From Bacteroidales bacterium (lineage in GTDB: Bacteria > Bacteroidota > Bacteroidia > Bacteroidales > UBA10428), in contig JAFGOZ010000064.1 in assembly GCA_016926235.1 (NCBI GenBank), positions 1 to 64,000 of the forward strand: a DNA stretch of 64,000 bases, given 5' to 3'. The first letter of the stretch is position 1; every line of letters begins with the position of its first letter. The notes beneath the pieces were generated by a model. It made no database searches, had not been told where the DNA came from, and saw only the letters and a program-made list of their open reading frames with translations. Shown one piece after another: positions 61,570-64,000 of the stretch. A program made the position numbers and the translations under genes.

Positions 61570-63795
61570 TTATTTTATTTCTTTTTCCTTATTTGAGCTA
61601 ATAAACAATATATTTCCAACATCTTTATAGCCGGTAAAAAGATCCATCCCTTTTATTTTTACTAATTCTTTACGAAATCCTACAATAGCGAGATCGGCCT
61701 CCTTAGATTTTTCAGAAATTAATTCTTTTGGATCGCTATTGCTATTAGAAGCGATCAATGTTACGTTGTTTGTAGAAATTGGGAGCCTGCCGGAATGAAT
61801 CAGTTGGATTAAATTATCTCTTTTATCGTGGAGCTCTTTTTCATCATAAATGGCAAATATTTTAATTAGTCCTTTGCTCCATTCAGGATGTCCCAAAATT
61901 ATATATGCCATAAGTATCATCAGGTTTGCATTTTCATAATCATAGGATGTTATCCAGATATGAATTTCCCGATGATATCCAAATCCTTTGTAGGAAGTGT
62001 TGAGAATGCATACATCAAATCCTGTGGCTACAAGCAATGAGTAATTTTTCAGGGCTGTATCAAGTGCTTCAGGTTCAGTTCGCGAAAATTCGAAGAGTAT
62101 CATGTTGTTGCTTTTTCCCGAAATACTTGTAAGTTGAATTACCTGGGCTATTGCCGAAGTGTATGATGGGCTTATCATTGTATCAACATATACCCTGTTT
62201 TGTTGTCCTGCTGCCAGGTTTAAGAGGCTCGCGAGGGCTCCTTTTGATTTTTCATTTGTTTCTGAGGACAAGTAACCTTCAATATAGTGGATATAGGTTC
62301 CGAAACCATATTTGTATGATATCCAGCGTAATAGATCGAAAGCAGATATTCTTTTAAAAGTGTCTGGCGATATGCATACTACAAAAGGTCTCCAATATTG
62401 CTCTGAGTCTTCTTTATTTGCACGCTGGGCAATAACCTGTAATTGTCTTGTGAGTTGAAAAATTACTCCTTTAAACAGCTTTTCAAGCCCCTTCTTGTCT
62501 TCACTGTAGAAGCTGATCATATAATAGATGAGCCCCATGATTATAAGGGATATAATGGCGTACGGAGTATTCATCTTAAACATTAGCCAGAATGAACCTA
62601 CTGCTCCAATAAATGAAATAATCCATCGTGAACGAAATTTTGGCCTGTATGATGGATCTGCAGCAAAGTGCTCAAAAAAGGATATCAGGCATATTGCTCC
62701 GTAAGTTAACATAAAAAACATGGAGATTATTTTTGCAACGGAGTCGATATCACCCATAAAAATAAAGGAGAATGCAATGATAATACTTATTAATGAAGCG
62801 TTTACAGGTTCGTCAGAGACGGGTTTACCCTTTGCAATCCATCGGTTAAAGAAATTTCCCGGCAAAATGTTGTCTTTTCCAATGGCTTGTAGAGTCCGGG
62901 GAGCTATAAGAATAGATCCGATGGCCGATGATAAACTGGCTGCTGCCAATCCAATAGGAATAATTGGCCCCCAGGTAGCAATTTTTTGCATGTATAAAAA
63001 ATCTGCACCCAATTGCTCTGGTGTAGCAGAATAAGTTAGTTTTAGTGTCACACCCAGGTAAACAAAAAAACCTGCCACTGTTGCCCAAATGGTCCCCCTG
63101 GGAATGGATTTGGATGGGTCGCGTAAATCACCTGACAGGCCAAGGCCAGCTGCCAGACCAGTAAAAGCCGGAAATACAATAGTGAAAACATAAAAAAAAC
63201 TATCGGGATTATCAATACGTGCGTTTAGCAGAAAAGATTCTGGCGTATCTGTTGGTTTGCCTGCAAAAAACATAGCAAGTGAGGTAAAAAGTATTGCAAC
63301 AACAACATAGAGGGCTTTCATGCCCATATTGGCACCTCTTATCAATACTATAACCGAAAGTATTGCCATGGCACCAATACTTACGTATTGACTATTTATG
63401 ACCGGCAGGTCATATTGTATCTGAAAGTATTGCAGTAGGGGAGGTACTGATTCGCCAAAAGCAATAATATAAAATGCAACACTTATGGCCTGTGATAAAT
63501 ATAATGCAATGCCAATAGCTCCTCCGATTTTAAATCCAAATGAGCGTGAAATAATGTAGTATGCTCCTCCACCCAATACTTTTTGATTTGTGGCAATTTC
63601 GGCCACAGCAAGGGCAGTTGGTACAGTTACCATGTGTCCAATAATGATAATTCCTACAACGCCTATAAATCCAACATTAGCTACTGCATATCCGAAACGC
63701 AGGAATAAAATTGCTCCTAAAATTGTGGAAATAGCCGTCATAAAAACCGGCATAGTCCCAAAGTTCGCTTTTTTATTTGATAAGGATTTAGGCAT
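61570..63795 (-). CDS. SLC12/cation-chloride cotransporter-like APC permease
   Basis: This 741-residue protein has twelve TM helices (to about 440) of the APC fold with the CCC-type start FGTMPVFMTAISTILGAILFLRFGYAV, followed by a soluble C-terminal region (about 450-741). The family moves K+, Na+ or NH4+ with Cl-, or amino acids. The C-terminal part has a Rossmann-like look (LAIVGFRKELVKIKG at the end), as in bacterial CCC-like proteins. The substrate is not known. Confidence 0.85.
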   Translation of the reverse strand: MPKSLSNKKANFGTMPVFMTAISTILGAILFLRFGYAVANVGFIGVVGIIIIGHMVTVPTALAVAEIATNQKVLGGGAYYIISRSFGFKIGGAIGIALYLSQAISVAFYIIAFGESVPPLLQYFQIQYDLPVINSQYVSIGAMAILSVIVLIRGANMGMKALYVVVAILFTSLAMFFAGKPTDTPESFLLNARIDNPDSFFYVFTIVFPAFTGLAAGLGLSGDLRDPSKSIPRGTIWATVAGFFVYLGVTLKLTYSATPEQLGADFLYMQKIATWGPIIPIGLAAASLSSAIGSILIAPRTLQAIGKDNILPGNFFNRWIAKGKPVSDEPVNASLISIIIAFSFIFMGDIDSVAKIISMFFMLTYGAICLISFFEHFAADPSYRPKFRSRWIISFIGAVGSFWLMFKMNTPYAIISLIIMGLIYYMISFYSEDKKGLEKLFKGVIFQLTRQLQVIAQRANKEDSEQYWRPFVVCISPDTFKRISAFDLLRWISYKYGFGTYIHYIEGYLSSETNEKSKGALASLLNLAAGQQNRVYVDTMISPSYTSAIAQVIQLTSISGKSNNMILFEFSRTEPEALDTALKNYSLLVATGFDVCILNTSYKGFGYHREIHIWITSYDYENANLMILMAYIILGHPEWSKGLIKIFAIYDEKELHDKRDNLIQLIHSGRLPISTNNVTLIASNSNSDPKELISEKSKEADLAIVGFRKELVKIKGMDLFTGYKDVGNILFISSNKEKEIK

Positions 63796-64000
63796 TTGTT
63801 ATACTTTCTTAAAAGCTAAAGTAATATAAATATTTGAATTGCTTATTATAGAACTGTTTTGATGATATGTATAGTATATAAAGATATAAAATGACAAAAT
63901 GGCATATAATAAAATTTTAAAATGACAGAATGACATAATTTATTATTGCTTTTCAGAAAAAATGTCCTGAAATACCAAAAAAAAACCATTGGCATGTAAA
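63796..64000 (+). promoter_or_regulatory. Right-edge region with direct repeats and a possible sigma-54 element
   Basis: AATGACAAAATGGCAT (from 63889) and AATGACAGAATGACAT (from 63920) are two similar 16-bp units 31 bp apart (about three helical turns). TTGGCATG at 63989-63996 resembles a -24 element of sigma-54 promoters. The -12 box and the gene would be beyond the edge. Confidence 0.4.

Overview
The window is AT-rich DNA that most likely comes from an anaerobic or facultative member of the Bacteroidota. The taxon is inferred from several signs: TAnnTTTG-type -7 boxes with few Shine-Dalgarno sites, a type IX secretion C-terminal sorting domain (37000-38343), a GWxTD protein (45004-46281), a CfiA-like metallo-beta-lactamase, many A/T-flanked small palindromes, and an FprA flavo-diiron protein. 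Only one RNA gene was found, a tRNA-Pro(CGG) on the minus strand. No CRISPR array lies inside the window.

Left end (1-6700, minus strand): a type I-B-like CRISPR-Cas effector operon, cas6 - cas8(Cst1-like) - cas7 - cas5 - cas3, in a damaged state. cas3 is cut after its helicase motif I region by what looks like the end of an IS21-type element. Between cas6 and cas8 lie a truncated REP-associated (Y1/HUH) transposase, a convergently arranged HicA/HicB pair, and two tandem 226-bp units. Each unit joins a copy of the cas8 start to a remnant resembling the cas6 end through a 30-bp palindrome (ACCTGACAGGTTT...AAACCTGTCAGGT). The palindrome occurs four times, all in this locus. cas1, cas2 and cas4 are not present.

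6700-15400: a pRiA4b ORF-3 family protein, a secreted GH13 glycosidase with a changed region I, then a group around a DUF134/UPF0251 regulator (CobO-like adenosyltransferase, TrmO, VOC protein, two DUF5320-type proteins, radical SAM enzyme). Three copies of one palindrome (AAATGAAC-N4-GTTCATTT) overlap the promoters of this group and suggest a small DUF134 regulon. An SDR and an alpha-oxoamine synthase follow.

15400-29600: tRNA-Pro followed by three degenerate tRNA-derived repeats, heptose-7-phosphate kinase, two paralogous small secreted proteins, PgeF, a HAMP/GAF/PAS sensor, a nitroreductase, FprA, RlmD, an alpha carbonic anhydrase with a lipocalin, and small proteins of unknown role.

29580-36860: an eleven-gene arsenic island, arsR-arsC-DUF486-arsM-arsN(GNAT)-acr3-thioredoxin-arsF-like-CopZ/BFD-like-arsG-arsP, behind a double inverted-repeat ArsR-type operator. 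It covers arsenate reduction, arsenite efflux, arsenite methylation, and probably organoarsenical handling. A complete class B1 (CfiA-like) metallo-beta-lactamase gene faces it tail to tail.

37000-64000: mostly chromosomal functions. These are a T9SS cargo protein, an LtaS-like sulfatase-fold enzyme, ABC-F, GWxTD, a TrmH-family methyltransferase, two thioredoxin-fold proteins, Lrp/AsnC, AmtB-GlnK with a structured leader, a repeat-rich surface protein, a TPR-SpoIIE phosphatase, an M64 peptidase, MscS, AsnA, a TlpA-like protein lacking one catalytic cysteine, CoaD, and an SLC12/CCC-type transporter. The right edge carries direct repeats and a possible sigma-54 -24 element pointing out of the window.
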